Below, piece by piece: positions 26,754-37,639 of a DNA stretch of 64,000 nucleotides (position 1 is its first letter; the number at the start of each line of letters is the position of its first letter). The notes below the pieces were generated by a model. The model did not search any database, was not told where the DNA came from, and was given only the letters and a program-made list of their open reading frames with translations. The position numbers and the translations under genes were made by a program. This DNA is from Candidatus Bathyarchaeia archaeon (lineage in GTDB: Archaea > Thermoproteota > Bathyarchaeia > Bathyarchaeales > Bathycorpusculaceae), in NCBI GenBank assembly GCA_038728085.1, contig JAVYUU010000002.1:124001-188000 (forward strand). The letters are read 5' to 3'.

Positions 26754-27196
26754 TTGGACTGTGCTTCCTTAATCTTTTTCACGACGCGGATTCCCTCAAT
26801 AACCGTTGTGGGATATTGCCCCTCAGCATCCTTCTCATATTGTTTAACCATGTCCCAAATGGTTAGGAGGCTTACGGCTGTAGAAACCAGAGCCTCCATT
26901 TCAACACCAGTCTGCGCCTCAGTCCTCACGGTGGATGAAACTTGCACCGTGGTGTCGCCAACTATCTCAACGTCCACCTTGACGTTTGTTAGGGGCAGAG
27001 GGTGGCAGAAGGGGATTAGTATGCTTGTCTCCTTTGCGGCTAGGATTCCAGCAATTTTCGCAGTGTAGATTGGATCGCCCTTTTCAACTTTTCCATCCCG
27101 AATCAGTTTTATGGTTTCTGGTTTAAGCCTAATCTTGCCCGTGGCTGTTGCCTCGCGGAAAACCTTTGGCTTTCCAGTTATGTCCACCATTGCCAT
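26750..27196 (-). CDS. moaC: cyclic pyranopterin monophosphate synthase
   Basis: Converts the MoaA product to cPMP. Family motifs are MVDITGKPKVFREATATGKI at the N-terminus, IPFCHPLPLTNV (His-Pro-Leu) and TGVEMEALVSTAVSLLTIWDMVK, which carry the active-site Lys/His/Asp. The 148-residue length is normal. A TATA-like TTTAAGG sits about 25-30 bases before ATG 27196, so moaCBA likely has its own promoter. moaD, moaE and moeA are not in the window. Confidence 0.95.
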   Translation of the reverse strand: MAMVDITGKPKVFREATATGKIRLKPETIKLIRDGKVEKGDPIYTAKIAGILAAKETSILIPFCHPLPLTNVKVDVEIVGDTTVQVSSTVRTEAQTGVEMEALVSTAVSLLTIWDMVKQYEKDAEGQYPTTVIEGIRVVKKIKEAQSK

Positions 27197-27235
27197 GAGA
27201 ATCCCTGCTTCAGCACAACCTTAAATGTTAGCCGA

Positions 27236-27511
27236 TTAATTAACATTCTTGGAGGTTCCCCACGATTCTATGAGCATTTTTACAGTCCTAGCCTTTTCGG
27301 AAGCCTCGTTAAGCCTGTAGAGGTGGATTCTCCCAAACCTTTTGTGCTGGAGGATTCCAGCCTCCTCCAGGACCTTCAGGTGATGTTTGACGGTTTTATG
27401 GTTGGCATCCAACTTTCTGGCAATCTCGGAAACGTTAAGCTCCCTCACGTGGGACAGAATTTTCAGAATTTTTAGGCGAAGCCTGTTTCCAAGAACATCC
27501 TCAATTTCCAT
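27236..27511 (-). CDS. ArsR-like winged-helix transcription regulator
   Basis: A 91-residue stand-alone winged helix: NRLRLKILKILSH, LNVSEIARKLDANHKTVKHHLKVLEE (recognition helix) and KRFGRIHLYRL (wing). No metal-binding cysteines. It lies between cdc6 and moaC on the same strand, separated by 31 and 39 bases, and could regulate either. Start ATG 27511. Confidence 0.88.
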   Translation of the reverse strand: MEIEDVLGNRLRLKILKILSHVRELNVSEIARKLDANHKTVKHHLKVLEEAGILQHKRFGRIHLYRLNEASEKARTVKMLIESWGTSKNVN

Positions 27512-27542
27512 GGGTTGACCTCTGCGTACACGTTTTTAAGTT

Positions 27543-28763
27543 TTAGACCGTATGGTTTTCCTTGTTTTTCGCTTTTCTCTCCCCCTCGAGGATTGTGGAC
27601 AATTCCTTTTCCAGTTCGTTGGTAGATGCCCCTGGAAGATAAATGAATGTTGTTCTGCCCCGTTGTCCAGCCGTTGAAACGCTTTTCCTTATTATTCCCA
27701 TGGCCGACAGCGTCTGAAGGTACTTCCACAATTGGGTGTGAGTGTGGGGTTCCACCTCAAACTCTTCGCAGGCGATGGCGTATGCCCGCTCAGCCTCTGT
27801 TAGGGTTGCATAGGCTCTGTCCGTGTTCTCCTTAAAGAACCTTGCCAAGCCTAATAGGAAGAGTTTCTCATGGAAGCTTAGGGAGGCAAGCTCGCTTTTC
27901 CTTACAAGGGCGAATATGCTGGAAACAGCCTTCCTAACGCATTCAGGTGTGACAACATCAAGGTCTTCGGCATCGGCGTATTTTCCAGCCCTCCAGAGGA
28001 GTTCTATGGCGAAGCGGGCGTTTCCACCCTCGGATTCGGCGAGCTCGGCGATAAGGTCCACGGTGTCCTCTAAAACTGTTGATGGCTTAAAAGCCAGCTG
28101 GACCCTGTCGTTTATTATGTCAACAAGCTGCTCCTTGGAGTATTTCTCCAACCTTATTATGTTGGATTGGAGGGTGCTCCGAGCGCTTGGATCTAGGCTT
28201 TCGAGGATTTTTATGTTTTTCAGAATGCATATTAGCGATAAGCGTTGAGGCTTGTCAATTCTTGCCTCCTGCAGTCGAGTGAGTTTATAGACTGGTTCCG
28301 CGCCTTCCCTTTCAATTAAGCTTTCAAACTCGTCTAGGGTTAAGATTACATAGGCGTTTTCCTCATCTAAAACTTGCAGGAGAATGTTTAGGAGTTCCTC
28401 CGCCGAGAAGCCCCTCTTTGGAAAGCCCGGATGGAAGAAGGATACGGCATGATGGAGTATGAGGAAGAGACTTCCCCTGTACTGGCGGCAATTCACATGA
28501 ACATAGTTCAGGTTTATACCCCGCTGTTTGGCTTGCTCAACAATGTCGACTCCGAAACGCTGGGACAACGCAGTTTTACCCGTGCCAACGTCGCCAACGA
28601 TTAGGACTCTCTGAGTCATCCTCCACGGAGATGTTAAGGCGAAATTGAAGAACTCCCGTAGAAGACGCATCTCAGCGTCCCTGTGGAGAAGTCTCCTTGG
28701 GACATAGCTTATGTCAAGCTTCGACTCGTCCATGAACACGCTTCGACGCATTAACACCCTCAA
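27543..28763 (-). CDS. cdc6: Orc1/Cdc6-family replication initiator
   Basis: About 400 residues. AAA+ ATPase with Walker A GDVGTGKTALS (about residue 57), Walker B VILTLDEFE, a sensor 2-like GGNARFAIELL, and a C-terminal winged helix (about 300-390, TQLWKYLQTLSAMGIIRK). Family members bind origin recognition boxes and load MCM. The start could be TTG 28763 or ATG 28751; the latter has GAGGG just upstream. A second Orc/Cdc6 is not in the window. Upstream (28764-28874) there are two weak ORB-like elements; see findings. Confidence 0.93.
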   Translation of the reverse strand: MRVLMRRSVFMDESKLDISYVPRRLLHRDAEMRLLREFFNFALTSPWRMTQRVLIVGDVGTGKTALSQRFGVDIVEQAKQRGINLNYVHVNCRQYRGSLFLILHHAVSFFHPGFPKRGFSAEELLNILLQVLDEENAYVILTLDEFESLIEREGAEPVYKLTRLQEARIDKPQRLSLICILKNIKILESLDPSARSTLQSNIIRLEKYSKEQLVDIINDRVQLAFKPSTVLEDTVDLIAELAESEGGNARFAIELLWRAGKYADAEDLDVVTPECVRKAVSSIFALVRKSELASLSFHEKLFLLGLARFFKENTDRAYATLTEAERAYAIACEEFEVEPHTHTQLWKYLQTLSAMGIIRKSVSTAGQRGRTTFIYLPGASTNELEKELSTILEGERKAKNKENHTV

Positions 28764-28874
28764 GCCTCAAAAAGAAGTAGGTTTAAACCTCTGTTATGCT
28801 TTTCCCTCAAAGTTTTCCACCGCGCTTCCAGAACACAAAATTTTTAAGCGTGGCTTCGTAATTTTGTTGGCAAA

Positions 28875-29435
28875 ATGATACCAAAGTACTTCTTCCTAAC
28901 AAAAGGAGTTGGAAAGCATAAAGACCAACTGCAGTCCTTCGAGCTAGCCCTGCGAAACGCGGGTATCCAGCACTGCAACCTCGTGAACGTTTCAAGCATA
29001 ATCCCGCCAGGATGCAAGCTAATCCCAAAAGAGAAAGGACTAAAAATGCTTAGGCCAGGCGAAATAACCTTCGTCGTCCTAGCGAAAAACCAGACTAATG
29101 AGCCGCATAGGCTTATCGCCGCCTCCATCGGAGTGGCCATCCCCTCTGGCAAGAACAATTATGGCTATTTGTCGGAGCATCACTCTTTTGGGCAGACGGA
29201 TGAGGTGGCTGGAGATTATGCTGAAGATTTGGCGGCGACTATGCTTGCCACAACCATGGGCATACCCTTTGACCCGCAAACCGCCTGGGACGAGCGGAAA
29301 CAGCTATTCAGAGCTAGCGGACTCATAATTAAAACCACGAACATAACGCAGTCAGCCACCGGCGACAAGAATGGATTGTGGACAACGGTTATCGCCGCAG
29401 CTGTCTTCATACCTGACAGAAGAGGACGTATATAG
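28875..29435 (+). CDS. pdaD: pyruvoyl-dependent arginine decarboxylase
   Basis: Converts arginine to agmatine for polyamine synthesis. Self-cleaves at the serine in [10 protein letters not shown] (about residues 43-52) to make the pyruvoyl group. Further PdaD motifs are [14 protein letters not shown] and [10 protein letters not shown]. The 186-residue length is normal. Crenarchaea instead use an AdoMetDC-derived arginine decarboxylase, so this methanogen-type enzyme helps place the genome. A TATA-like TTTTTAAG (about 28841) precedes the ATG at 28875. T5 at 29461-29465 follows the stop. Confidence 0.95.
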   Translation: MIPKYFFLTKGVGKHKDQLQSFELALRNAGIQHCNLVNVSSIIPPGCKLIPKEKGLKMLRPGEITFVVLAKNQTNEPHRLIAASIGVAIPSGKNNYGYLSEHHSFGQTDEVAGDYAEDLAATMLATTMGIPFDPQTAWDERKQLFRASGLIIKTTNITQSATGDKNGLWTTVIAAAVFIPDRRGRI

Positions 29436-29516
29436 CAACTGCAACTCCATAACCGCGCCCTTTTTATCCAAAAAGATATAGCCTATTAGCTCTAAAATCA
29501 GAAGCTGCCAGGTTAG

Positions 29517-31117
<1,601 letters not shown>

Positions 31118-33220
31118 ATGTTGGGGTTAACGCCGCCTATACGCATACCCCGTGGGGAACTCTCGAAAATCGGGGAGCTTTTTGATAGGGAATGGCTTAT
31201 AACTAACGGTTTAGGCGGATACGCCTCCTCCACGGTTTTGGGCGTAAACACGAGGAAGTATCATGGAATTCTTGTGGCGGCTTTTCATCCGCCGAGAAAA
31301 CGGGTGGTCTGCATAACCAAGCTTGATGAGGAACTGAAGATTGGGAACATGTTTTATCCGCTTTACGCCAACGAGTTTCAAGGGGGAATCTATCCCAGCG
31401 GCTTCCACTTCCTAGAAGAGTTCTCGCTTTCTCCCATTCCAGTCTATGTTTACGCCTTGCAGAACGTGAGGGTTTCAAAAACCATCTTTATGCCTTATGG
31501 AAGGAACGCCGTAATAACCCTGTATAATGTTGAAAACCAGAATCCATTGGACGTTGAGGTTAATGTTTTCCCGATTTTGGCGTGCAGACACTTCCACACT
31601 GTTGTAGATAGGTGGTGGAATCCTCCGGGATTTAGCCAGAAACCCCAAGGCGACAAGGTAAAGATAAACGTTGAGGCGCCAAGGGCAACGGTGATTGTGA
31701 AGGCGGTTAATGGCGTCTACAGTCAGTCTGAAAAGTGGCTGGAGAAAGTTTATTACCGCGAGGAATATGCCCGGGGAGAAAGCCACTTGGACGATTGGTT
31801 CCAGCCCGGCTTCTTCACATTCAAGGTTAAGGGGAAAAAACATGAAAAATTTGCCCTAATTGCTGTTGCAGGTGAGAATGAGACAGCAGTGGAGGAAGCC
31901 GCGGACAAGCTGCCTTCAACAGTTTATGATGTTGAAGGCTTGTTTGAGACTGAGGTGAGACGCCGCGAGCAGCTGCTCCTAAAGTTTTATGAGGAGCACG
32001 GCGGCTTAGAGGCAAGGGACTGGCTTAGCTGGCTTGTGCTTGCAACAGAAGCCTTCATAGTCGAAGCCCTAGAAGGGGCTGGGAGAGCTGGAAGGTCTGT
32101 GGTGGCTGGCTACCACTGGTTTGAAGACTGGGGCAGAGATGCTTTCATAGCTTTACCCGGCTTGACGCTTATAACGGGACGCTTTGAAGATGCCCGACGG
32201 ATTTTCCTGACGTTTATCGGGCAGTCGGCTGCTGGTTTAATTCCAAATTTTGTTTCAGACCGGGATCTAAAGCCAGACTACAATTGTGTGGATGCCACCT
32301 TATGGTTTGTGAACGCTGTTCTCCAGTACTTGAAGTACACTGGCGACTTCGCCTTTGTGGAGAAAAATCTCTGGGAGACGATGAAGGTGTTTGTGGAAAA
32401 TCTTGTTAGGGGCTTGTATGCTGACATGCGGGTGGATGATGATGGGCTTATTCTGCATGGTTCACGGATGACTTGGATGGACACCATGGTTGATGGAAAA
32501 CCCATCACGCCTAGGGAGGGCAAAGCTGTTGAGGTTCAGGCATTGTGGTATAATGCCCTAAAAACCTTTGAGCTTTTAGCCAAAAAATTTAGGGAGAAAG
32601 ATGCTGCTGAGAGGTTTGCGGTTTTAGCCGAAAAAGCAAGGGCAAGCTTCAACAGGAAATTCTGGAATCCAGACAAAAGCTGCCTTTTCGATGTTGTGGA
32701 CGGGCGTGATAATGGCGATCCCTCCATTAGACCCAACCAGGTTATCGCTGTTTCTCTAGATTTCACCATGCTGGATGAGGTGAAAGCCAAAAGCATTGTG
32801 GAGGTTGTGCGCCGCGAGCTTTTAACGCCTTATGGTTTGAGAACCCTTGCTAGAGGCGATCCCAGATACATCGGCGTTTATCATGGCGACAGAAGAAGCC
32901 GAGACTTGGCGTATCACAATGGCACGGTTTGGCCATGGCTTCTTGGACCATTTACAACAGCCTTTCTTAGGGTTGAGGGTTATGGTGGGTACATGCGTGA
33001 GTATGCCTTCAAAAAGTTTCTTGCACCGCTTTTCACGGAGCAGATTTACAGGGCTGGGCTTGGCAGCATAAGCGAAATCTTTGATGGTGATCCGCCGCAT
33101 GCTCCGAGGGGCTGCATAGCTCAAGCGTGGAGTGTGGCTGAACCCTTGAGGGCTTACGTGGAGGACGTTATGCTTGTTAGACCTAAATATGAGCGGGAGG
33201 TTCTTGCGGTTTTAGGGTGA
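31118..33220 (+). CDS. glycogen debranching enzyme-like amylo-alpha-1,6-glucosidase
   Basis: 700 residues: an N-terminal GDE_N domain with EWLITNGLGGYASSTV and TRKYHGILV, then an (alpha/alpha)6 barrel with YHWFEDWGRDAFIALPGL (catalytic acid region), GLIPNF, and SISEIFDGDPP. It releases alpha-1,6-branch glucose from glycogen or starch-like polymers. ATG 31118 begins directly after the DUF89 stop (31117), so the three genes tpiA-DUF89-GDE form one tight operon. Convergent overlap with galT of 9 bases. Confidence 0.95.
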   Translation: MLGLTPPIRIPRGELSKIGELFDREWLITNGLGGYASSTVLGVNTRKYHGILVAAFHPPRKRVVCITKLDEELKIGNMFYPLYANEFQGGIYPSGFHFLEEFSLSPIPVYVYALQNVRVSKTIFMPYGRNAVITLYNVENQNPLDVEVNVFPILACRHFHTVVDRWWNPPGFSQKPQGDKVKINVEAPRATVIVKAVNGVYSQSEKWLEKVYYREEYARGESHLDDWFQPGFFTFKVKGKKHEKFALIAVAGENETAVEEAADKLPSTVYDVEGLFETEVRRREQLLLKFYEEHGGLEARDWLSWLVLATEAFIVEALEGAGRAGRSVVAGYHWFEDWGRDAFIALPGLTLITGRFEDARRIFLTFIGQSAAGLIPNFVSDRDLKPDYNCVDATLWFVNAVLQYLKYTGDFAFVEKNLWETMKVFVENLVRGLYADMRVDDDGLILHGSRMTWMDTMVDGKPITPREGKAVEVQALWYNALKTFELLAKKFREKDAAERFAVLAEKARASFNRKFWNPDKSCLFDVVDGRDNGDPSIRPNQVIAVSLDFTMLDEVKAKSIVEVVRRELLTPYGLRTLARGDPRYIGVYHGDRRSRDLAYHNGTVWPWLLGPFTTAFLRVEGYGGYMREYAFKKFLAPLFTEQIYRAGLGSISEIFDGDPPHAPRGCIAQAWSVAEPLRAYVEDVMLVRPKYEREVLAVLG

Positions 33221-34264
33221 TATGGCTTTTCTGAGGCTTTCTGCGGCGTTTTCCGGCGAAACCGTGTTTATGTAGATGCCCGTGCTTTTTTCGAATCCCG
33301 CCCATATAGCCAGTTTCGGGTAAACCTCCAGATGCCAGTGGTAGTATTGGCGGGTTTTCTCGTCTAGGCTTAAGTGGAAGCCATAATTGTATGGGGGATC
33401 ATTCAAGAGGCTTTTCAATGCGCTGAAGCACGTCTTCAAGATTTTTGCAAGGTTTAGCTTCTCGTTTTCGGTGATTTTAAGAGGCGTGTGCATGTGCCTT
33501 TTTGGGAATATCCAGAACTCCATGGGGTTGGCGCTTGCCCACGGTGCAAAAGCCACAAAGTCTTGGTTTTCGGTGATGAAGCGGGGGCTTTCCCGCTCAC
33601 GCTTGATAATGTTGCAGAAGATGCATTCGCCTTTCTCTCGCCAAAATCTTTCGCTGGCTTGCAGTTCTTCCTCAACAATTTTTGGCACGAAGGGGGTTGC
33701 GATTATCTGGCTGTGGGCGTGGGAAAGCGACGCACCTGCCTCTAGGCCGTGGTTGCGGAAAATGGACACGTAGCGGACATAGGGCTTCGAAGCCAGTTCG
33801 ACAAGCCTATCCAAATAGGCGTTCACAACGTGCAAGAGCTGTGGGATGCTGGCGTCGGATGGATGCTCGTCATGGTTTGGCGACTCCACCAAAACCTCAT
33901 GATGCCCAAAGGCCGGAGCCAAATCACCGCCTTCAGCAATTTCCCATTTGTCAGCCTTCTCTTGTGGTGGAGTAAAAGCCGGATAAAGATTTGGAAAACA
34001 GCGGATAACCCAGCCCTTATGCCTAAAACCATCCTCGTCTTTCACCTTTTCAATTTTTCCGCCAGCCTCTATGTAGGCTAGCACAGCCGGAGGAGTCAAA
34101 TGCTCGTTTCCCGGACAAAAAGGGCAAACGCCAACCTTGGCTTGAGGTTTCTCTTTCTTGGCAAAGTCTGTCGGGCGGCGACCACGCTCAATGGCGATAA
34201 CCACCCAACGATCAAGAAGATAGTCCTTGCGAAGTTCGTTGTGAGGCATGCCATACAACTCCAA
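33212..34264 (-). CDS. galT: galactose-1-phosphate uridylyltransferase
   Basis: 350 residues, HIT superfamily. Zinc-site pair FCPGNE (near residue 50) and the nucleophile motif HAHSQIIATPF (H-x-H at about 180). A second metal pair CIFCNII lies near 213. Transfers UMP between UDP-glucose and galactose-1-phosphate; in some archaea similar proteins act as nucleotidyltransferases with other sugars. Start ATG 34264. Convergent with the debranching enzyme. Upstream 34265-34506 holds no gene that I can see. Confidence 0.92.
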   Translation of the reverse strand: MELYGMPHNELRKDYLLDRWVVIAIERGRRPTDFAKKEKPQAKVGVCPFCPGNEHLTPPAVLAYIEAGGKIEKVKDEDGFRHKGWVIRCFPNLYPAFTPPQEKADKWEIAEGGDLAPAFGHHEVLVESPNHDEHPSDASIPQLLHVVNAYLDRLVELASKPYVRYVSIFRNHGLEAGASLSHAHSQIIATPFVPKIVEEELQASERFWREKGECIFCNIIKRERESPRFITENQDFVAFAPWASANPMEFWIFPKRHMHTPLKITENEKLNLAKILKTCFSALKSLLNDPPYNYGFHLSLDEKTRQYYHWHLEVYPKLAIWAGFEKSTGIYINTVSPENAAESLRKAISP

Positions 34265-34506
34265 CAGACATTAAAATATTCGCCAACAACATTTAGCATT
34301 TTTCCAAACATGTTTAGCCTGTCACGAACCAATAGCATCTAGCCCCTCTCAAGATTTTCAGCATAAAAAGACTGGAAAACGGAAGCGTGGCACAGCTTAT
34401 TTTCTATACCTCTCCACGTTCTAGGTAACAAATCCAAAACTAAAATAGGTTCATTGAACTGAAAGAGATTTTCTATAAAGATTGTGGGCTGTTACCCTTG
34501 TGTTCG

Positions 34507-35268
34507 TTACCGCCTATACACGATTATCCCCGACCTTCTTTCAAACTTGAATAATAAGTAGGCGCTTGTCAGCATAAGAGCAAAGGAAAGGACGATAATG
34601 AATACCGACATTGCTGTCCTTGTCAAACTAGGTGTAAATTCAAAGGGTTTGCTAGAAAATAATCCAAATTGATAAAACAATCCAAACATCATTAGAAAAA
34701 TTCCAAACATAAACAATACCCCAGAGAGAATCTTTAATCCAAAAAGTCCTCTATCTGAGGTCGTGTGAATGTCAAGTTTGTCAAAGATTATATATCCAGT
34801 CCAAACACCAATTCCAACAGCGAATAGATAAATTGCATACTTCAACGGTTCTGGAACGCTGTTGTAAAAAGATACCGGATCGTTTCCCTCTGCCAAATAA
34901 ATGAAAACCAATGCAATCCAAAACATTGGAAACCAGAACTTAAATGATGTCAAAAATCTATTTTGCTTCAAGACAGTTTCAAGACGCAAGTGCGACTTGC
35001 TACCTTTCTTTTCATGATTGGGGATGGGTGCTGTAGCTTCTTTCCTAACAAAATGAAAATCTCCCTCAGACGCTAATTCGCTAACCCTCTCATTAGCACG
35101 AGCCATAATTTCCTTTTTAACCTGCCATCCTCCCAAAGGTGTTCGAGGTGGTAGGTTTGGGCAGTTATGATTCTCTGGAAGTCTATGCTCTAAACAGAAA
35201 TATCTCCCACAAAATTTACATTCAAAAGGAAGATCTACCTCTTTACCACACGTTTCGCATTTAGGCAT
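34507..35268 (-). CDS. AN1-type zinc-finger membrane protein
   Basis: 253 residues. The N-terminal 35 residues form an AN1 zinc finger: MPKCETCGKEVDLPFECKFCGRYFC, continuing with LEHRLPENHNCP (Cys/His pattern C-x2-C ... C-x2-C-x4-C-x2-H-x5-H-x-C). A basic linker with one helical stretch follows. The C-terminal half has four membrane spans. The combination of an AN1 finger with a membrane domain is found in archaea, where it has been linked by name only to proteolysis and stress. The gene is more A+T-rich than its neighbours, which may hint at transfer. Start ATG 35268. Confidence 0.85.
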   Translation of the reverse strand: MPKCETCGKEVDLPFECKFCGRYFCLEHRLPENHNCPNLPPRTPLGGWQVKKEIMARANERVSELASEGDFHFVRKEATAPIPNHEKKGSKSHLRLETVLKQNRFLTSFKFWFPMFWIALVFIYLAEGNDPVSFYNSVPEPLKYAIYLFAVGIGVWTGYIIFDKLDIHTTSDRGLFGLKILSGVLFMFGIFLMMFGLFYQFGLFSSKPFEFTPSLTRTAMSVFIIVLSFALMLTSAYLLFKFERRSGIIVYRR

Positions 35269-35411
35269 CTCCCATCAAAATTAGTTATCCTAATTGGTTT
35301 AAGTAAATTTTGTGGTCTATGTTAGTCTACTTGCGTCTGCGCGGCTGTGGTTGGTAATAAAACAGAGGCAAATGTTGGATGGATTTGGGATTTTAACAAG
35401 AAGGGTCACCC

Positions 35412-36926
35412 CTAGATTTTCAGTTTTCTAATTATTTGTTTGTAGGTTTTTGTGCTTTTTCTTGCGGTTCGCTTTTTTGTTTGGAGGTTTACGGCGTATA
35501 ATCCGAACTTCATTTTGAAGCCCTTAGCCCACTCGTAGTTGTCTGTTAAAGCCCAATGGAAATAGCCCCTCACATCCAGCTTTTCCTCTTTAACGGCTTT
35601 TTCCAAAACTGCGATGTGATTTTCCAAGAATTTTGGTCTAAGCTTGTCTTCGGCGTCTGCCAAGCCGTTCTCCGTCACGTAAAGCGGTTTGCCATATTTC
35701 GCCATAGCCTTTAATGCTTCAAACAGCCCGTCTGGATAGATTTCCCAACCCATGTCCGACGTGGGGTTTCCAGAGGCGGACACGCTGTTGGGCTGGCATC
35801 CAAAACCATAGCCGGGCACGATGTCTGGAACGGCTGGGATTCTGGCGAAAAGCCTAGCCAACAAGTTGCGTTTTCCATGAATGACAAACCGCGTATAATA
35901 GTTTACGCCAAGCCAGTCTAGGCGTTGCCCCAAATAGCCTTTAACTTCGCCTTTCTCCCCAACGCCGTTAAAGTTTTCGTCCAGCCAGCCCTCAGCCGCC
36001 GCCCTTGGGAAAAACTGGTTATGCAAGCCGTCCATAAACCGCGCTGCCTCCACGTCAGGCTCTTCGCGGGCGTTTAATGGATGGGCTGGAATAACATTGT
36101 GGATTAAGCCAACCCAAGCCGAGGCTGGGCTGTCGCTGTCCGCCCTAACAGTGTCAAACTTTTTGATGAGGTCGCAGGCGCGGGCATGAGCCACAGCCAA
36201 GTTCCGCGCAGCCCGTTTGACGGCTCTGAAGCCGCCCACGCCCGGCGGAAACCCAGACTCCGGAATCATGTAGCCAGCCTCACACACAGCCATAGGCTCG
36301 TTGAAAGTCGCCCAATAATCGACTAAGTCGCCAAGGCGCCAAGCCACATAAGCCGCATACTTGGCAAACTCAACCACGGTGGTTTCGTCAAGCCACCCTC
36401 TCGGACCTTTCCTGAGCCCTGTAGCCCGCACCACAAGTGGATCGTGAACCCACAATGGAAGCGTGAAATGGTTTAGGCAGACGAAAACCTTGAACCCTTT
36501 CGCCCTCAAATCCCCGATAATACGCCTATAATGGTTCAGCGCATCCTTATCCGCCAATCCATCCAGCTCCTCGAGGGTTTTGTCGTCTACCGCTACGCTT
36601 GCAATGTTGCCATCCGAAGCCCTTTCAACGCCAACACCAACGGCAACAGTGCTTTTGGGAAAGATTCTGCTCCACTCTAAGCCAATCCTATAGGCGTTTA
36701 AGCCAAGCCTCCTCGCAAGCTCATGATCCTTGGCATATAAACTCCAATAGTTTACGCCGTTTTCTGGAAAGTCGCCGCTAACAATGCCCCGCCTAATGTT
36801 TTCGGCGTCGTGCACCCAAACAAACCAGTCCGTATTGGCGTCCACGCCTTTACCTGACGGATAACCCATCTCAAATTGGAATCCGCTGGCGGAGACACCC
36901 CACAAAAACTCGCCATTCAAACCCAA
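35412..36926 (-). CDS. family 1 glycoside hydrolase (beta-glycosidase)
   Basis: 504 residues, matching Sulfolobus-type LacS/BgaS. The acid/base Glu is in ATFNEPMAV (about residue 207) and the nucleophile Glu in LYVTENGLAD (about residue 405). Other GH1 signatures are FLWGVSASGFQFEMG at the N-terminus, GLEWSRIFP, VCLNHFTLPLW, and HWALTDNYEW near the end. Cleaves beta-linked glucosides/galactosides from the non-reducing end. No signal peptide. Start TTG 36926, only about 30 bases from the SRP RNA 3' end, so its promoter would have to lie inside the SRP gene or it is read through from it. Confidence 0.96.
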   Translation of the reverse strand: MGLNGEFLWGVSASGFQFEMGYPSGKGVDANTDWFVWVHDAENIRRGIVSGDFPENGVNYWSLYAKDHELARRLGLNAYRIGLEWSRIFPKSTVAVGVGVERASDGNIASVAVDDKTLEELDGLADKDALNHYRRIIGDLRAKGFKVFVCLNHFTLPLWVHDPLVVRATGLRKGPRGWLDETTVVEFAKYAAYVAWRLGDLVDYWATFNEPMAVCEAGYMIPESGFPPGVGGFRAVKRAARNLAVAHARACDLIKKFDTVRADSDSPASAWVGLIHNVIPAHPLNAREEPDVEAARFMDGLHNQFFPRAAAEGWLDENFNGVGEKGEVKGYLGQRLDWLGVNYYTRFVIHGKRNLLARLFARIPAVPDIVPGYGFGCQPNSVSASGNPTSDMGWEIYPDGLFEALKAMAKYGKPLYVTENGLADAEDKLRPKFLENHIAVLEKAVKEEKLDVRGYFHWALTDNYEWAKGFKMKFGLYAVNLQTKKRTARKSTKTYKQIIRKLKI

Positions 36927-36954
36927 ACACTTTCACTCCATCCGCCCAAAAGCG

Positions 36955-37273
36955 GCGGTGGGTCACTGAGGTTCGACGCCCAGAATCCACCCACCCCCTC
37001 AAACCCTACACTCGCACCCGCACCCCCTTGAGCGCCGAACGTCCAGGCTTAGGTTGCTCCCTCCCGGGCCTAGCCAGGTTCACCCGGCAAACGCCGTGGC
37101 AAGCCTCCCTACGGAGGCCGCCCGGCGACCGTCGACCCCAAGGGACGGATGGTCACCGCTTCGGAAGAGAGGGGGGTTGGGCGGCCACAGGCGCCTCAGC
37201 CTCAGCTTTCGGCCCGTCATATAGGGGGTTTACGGTACAGGGGACCCCTAGCCCCCCGCCTAAGACCCACCGC
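36955..37273 (-). ncRNA. ffs: signal recognition particle RNA (7S RNA)
   Basis: About 318 bases. The terminal helix is GGUGGGUC (complement of 37264-37271) pairing with GACCCACC (complement of 36957-36964). The SRP54-binding helix 8, complement of about 37041-37085, contains GUGAACCUGG, then CCCGGGAGGGAGCAA. This is the conserved GNRA-capped hairpin with the GGAGCA asymmetric loop. The 5' Alu domain has GGGGUCCCCUGUACC followed by GUAAACCCCC. The tetraloop is GGGA rather than the usual GGAA. It forms the scaffold of SRP19/SRP54 for co-translational protein export. Confidence 0.96.
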
Positions 37274-37298
37274 CAAAAGAAAATGGGACGACAAAAAC

Positions 37299-37305
37299 TA
37301 TAAAA
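37299..37305 (-). promoter_or_regulatory. TATA box of the SRP RNA gene
   Basis: TTTTATA read on the minus strand, about 28 bases before the predicted SRP 5' end at 37272. It sits just beyond the cutA stop codon. Confidence 0.6.
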
Positions 37306-37307
37306 CT

Positions 37308-37628
37308 TTACCCTAGGCTTTCATCGAGCCACTTCAAGTAGTCTTTTGAGCCTTCCGTGACTGGCAGTGCGATTATTTCTGGGATTTGATAGCTGTGGAG
37401 GGCTTTCACTCTCTCACATATTCTGTCGAAAAGGGCCTTTTGTGTTTTCATTATGACCAAGTGTTCTCGGGCTGTGTCGATTTTGCCCTGCCACCAGAAA
37501 AGCGAGTGCACTGGGCTGATTATGTTGGCGCATGCGATTAGCCGCTCTTCCAGCAGTGTTTTGGCGATTTTTTCCGCTTCGTCTTTGCTGGATGCGGTCA
37601 TGAGCACGATTATGTATTGGTTTTTCAT
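37308..37628 (-). CDS. cutA: CutA1-type divalent-ion tolerance protein
   Basis: 106 residues from ATG 37628: MKNQYIIVLMTASSKDEAEK, then ERLIACANIISPVHSLFWWQGKI and ALHSYQIPEIIALPV are diagnostic of the small trimeric ferredoxin-like CutA family, implicated in copper or other metal tolerance. The frame is open upstream to 37892 but that part overlaps the ABC permease gene and does not look like coding sequence. Starts 11 bases after the permease stop, so it is the last gene in an ABC operon. Confidence 0.93.
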   Translation of the reverse strand: MKNQYIIVLMTASSKDEAEKIAKTLLEERLIACANIISPVHSLFWWQGKIDTAREHLVIMKTQKALFDRICERVKALHSYQIPEIIALPVTEGSKDYLKWLDESLG

Positions 37629-37639
37629 GGTTTTCGCCT

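Noticed and set aside
37028-37303. 91-codon ORF on the plus strand
   Set aside because: It lies antisense across the SRP RNA gene; the RNA's terminal helix and helix 8 motif explain the sequence.
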